This document shows, one piece after another, positions 63,150 through 64,000 of a DNA stretch of 64,000 nucleotides. The notes below the pieces were generated by a model, which was given only the letters and a program-made list of their open reading frames with translations, was not told the DNA's origin and did not search any database. The stretch's first letter is position 1. Every line of letters begins with the position of its first letter. Both the position numbers and the translations under genes were made by a program. This stretch comes from Dyadobacter sp. NIV53 (GTDB taxonomy: Bacteria; Bacteroidota; Bacteroidia; Cytophagales; Spirosomataceae): assembly GCF_019711195.1 (NCBI RefSeq), contig NZ_CP081299.1:3658001-3722000 (forward strand), read 5' to 3'.

Positions 63150-63316
63150 CTCTTCGAAATTGACTGCATAAGGAGGAAACTTTTCTTATACACAAAACTG
63201 CAATTCTAAAATTTTCAGTAACTACAATATTTATCTATCCCAATAAATATCCTCTGCCATATTATCGAACAAAATTTATATTTTTGTATAATGTGTAAAT
63301 TTAGTTCTAATACTTT

Positions 63317-64000
63317 ATGAAAATAATTCGTTACCTTCTTCTTTTAATAACAATTTTAGTTTGTTTTTCTGCGGCACAGGCACAAAAAAAGAAAAAGGAA
63401 AAACAGGAAGATGCCAAAATTGATAAGGTTGTCGATGAAGTTGCAACAGCTGTAAAAGACAAATTAAAAGATGATAAAAAGAAAGGCCCCAAATCTTTCA
63501 AAGATCTGATCGACAAATCGGCTATTAGCCAAAAGGGAATGATATCAGTTCATAAAGTAGATGAAAAATGGTATTTCGAAATTCCTGATTCTCTGCTGAA
63601 TAACGATATCATGGCCGTTACCCGATATTCAAAAACTGCTGCCGGCGGTGGGATTTTTGGAGGTGAGGAAGTGAACAGGCAAATGATCCGTTGGGAAAAA
63701 GGGATTGATGATAATTTATTGCTACGTTCAGTAACAGTGGTTGTAGCCAGCCCGGATAGCACCAAACCTATTTTTCAGGCAGTAAAAAATTCCAGTTCTG
63801 ATCCGATTATTGGTGTATTCGAAATAAAAGCAATAAAAAAAGACTCATCTGTTAATAGCTCCATTATTGACGTCACTGATTTTTTCAATGCAGATAATCA
63901 GGTATTTTCTCTAAGCAGTACTTCCAAGCAACTTCTGAAACTGGCTTCATTTAAAAAGGAAGCTTCATTTATTGAAAAAATAAGTTCGTATCCGATCAAT
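63317..64000 (+). CDS. Zinc-dependent metalloprotease DUF5117/DUF5118 family, N-terminal part
   Basis: A frame open from the ATG at 63317 to the window end (228 codons seen). A signal peptide (about residues 1-20, FSAAQAQ) is followed by a very Lys-rich stretch, then KGMISVHKVDEKWYFEIPDSLL near 75, MAVTRYSKTAAGGGIFGGEE near 99 and QMIRWEKG near 122, as in the DUF5118 region of gluzincin proteases. The zinc HExxH lies beyond the window. It is partial at the 3' end. Confidence 0.85.
   Translation, partial: MKIIRYLLLLITILVCFSAAQAQKKKKEKQEDAKIDKVVDEVATAVKDKLKDDKKKGPKSFKDLIDKSAISQKGMISVHKVDEKWYFEIPDSLLNNDIMAVTRYSKTAAGGGIFGGEEVNRQMIRWEKGIDDNLLLRSVTVVVASPDSTKPIFQAVKNSSSDPIIGVFEIKAIKKDSSVNSSIIDVTDFFNADNQVFSLSSTSKQLLKLASFKKEASFIEKISSYPIN

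Noticed and set aside
1..64000. CRISPR arrays, IS elements, prophage
   Set aside because: No regularly spaced direct repeats, transposase or phage structural genes were seen.

Overview
The window looks like chromosomal DNA of a Bacteroidota bacterium, most likely a Cytophagales member of the Dyadobacter/Spirosoma type (inference). The reasons are two secreted proteins with gliding-motility-associated C-terminal domains (type IX secretion, type B), two with type A 'por' sorting tails, a Bacteroidota-style sdhCAB operon, DUF5606, DUF3127 and DUF5117/5118 family proteins, and several promoters of the Bacteroidota form TTG-N18-20-TAnnTTTG. Most of the DNA is about 40-45% GC. No phage, IS element, CRISPR array or rRNA was seen; there is one tRNA (Gln).

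Layout. 0-11.8 kb: an aldolase/Na+ symporter pair, a TVP38 membrane protein, a trans-sulfuration PLP enzyme, DUF3127, fluoride channel CrcB, an AlbA_2-domain protein, DUF2795, CutC, a penicillin-acylase-family hydrolase and an OmpH/Skp chaperone. 12-15.7 kb: sdhCAB on the minus strand with a clear promoter and terminator. 15.9-22.1 kb: two tandem ~960-aa type IX secreted proteins whose last ~2.15 kb are identical and markedly GC-rich, the most striking feature of the window. 22.1-29.8 kb: fabD, tRNA-Gln, a TetR regulator, a polysaccharide flippase, MlaE/MlaF lipid-transport subunits, an SDR, a ROK kinase and a dolichyl-phosphate-mannose-synthase-like glycosyltransferase. 29.8-39.9 kb: surface-glycan themed genes, with two GT-C-like membrane proteins, two divergent sialate-O-acetylesterase-like secreted proteins (one decayed), murB, a SPOR lipoprotein and gmd. 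39.9-50.2 kb: thioredoxin, engB, DUF5606, deoC, a glycosyltransferase, a KAS III-like enzyme, an M1 peptidase, meaB, a small lipoprotein, a 39-aa membrane peptide next to a diacylglycerol-kinase-family enzyme, and a SUI1 factor. 50.3-64 kb: a MacB-type permease, gamma-glutamyltransferase, a deoR-cupin operon divergent from a Nudix hydrolase, YtxH, SIMPL, MarR, PEP carboxylase, a Xer recombinase, rpsU, a Ppx/GppA phosphatase and the start of a DUF5117/5118 metalloprotease.

At least nine genes are split by single-base frameshifts, mostly one base short in runs of 6-7 A or T. Conserved family sequence continues in the other frame each time, so most of these are probably sequencing errors rather than real pseudogenes; they are annotated here as single genes. 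The exception is the second sialate-esterase paralog, which also has an in-frame stop and a substituted catalytic aspartate.
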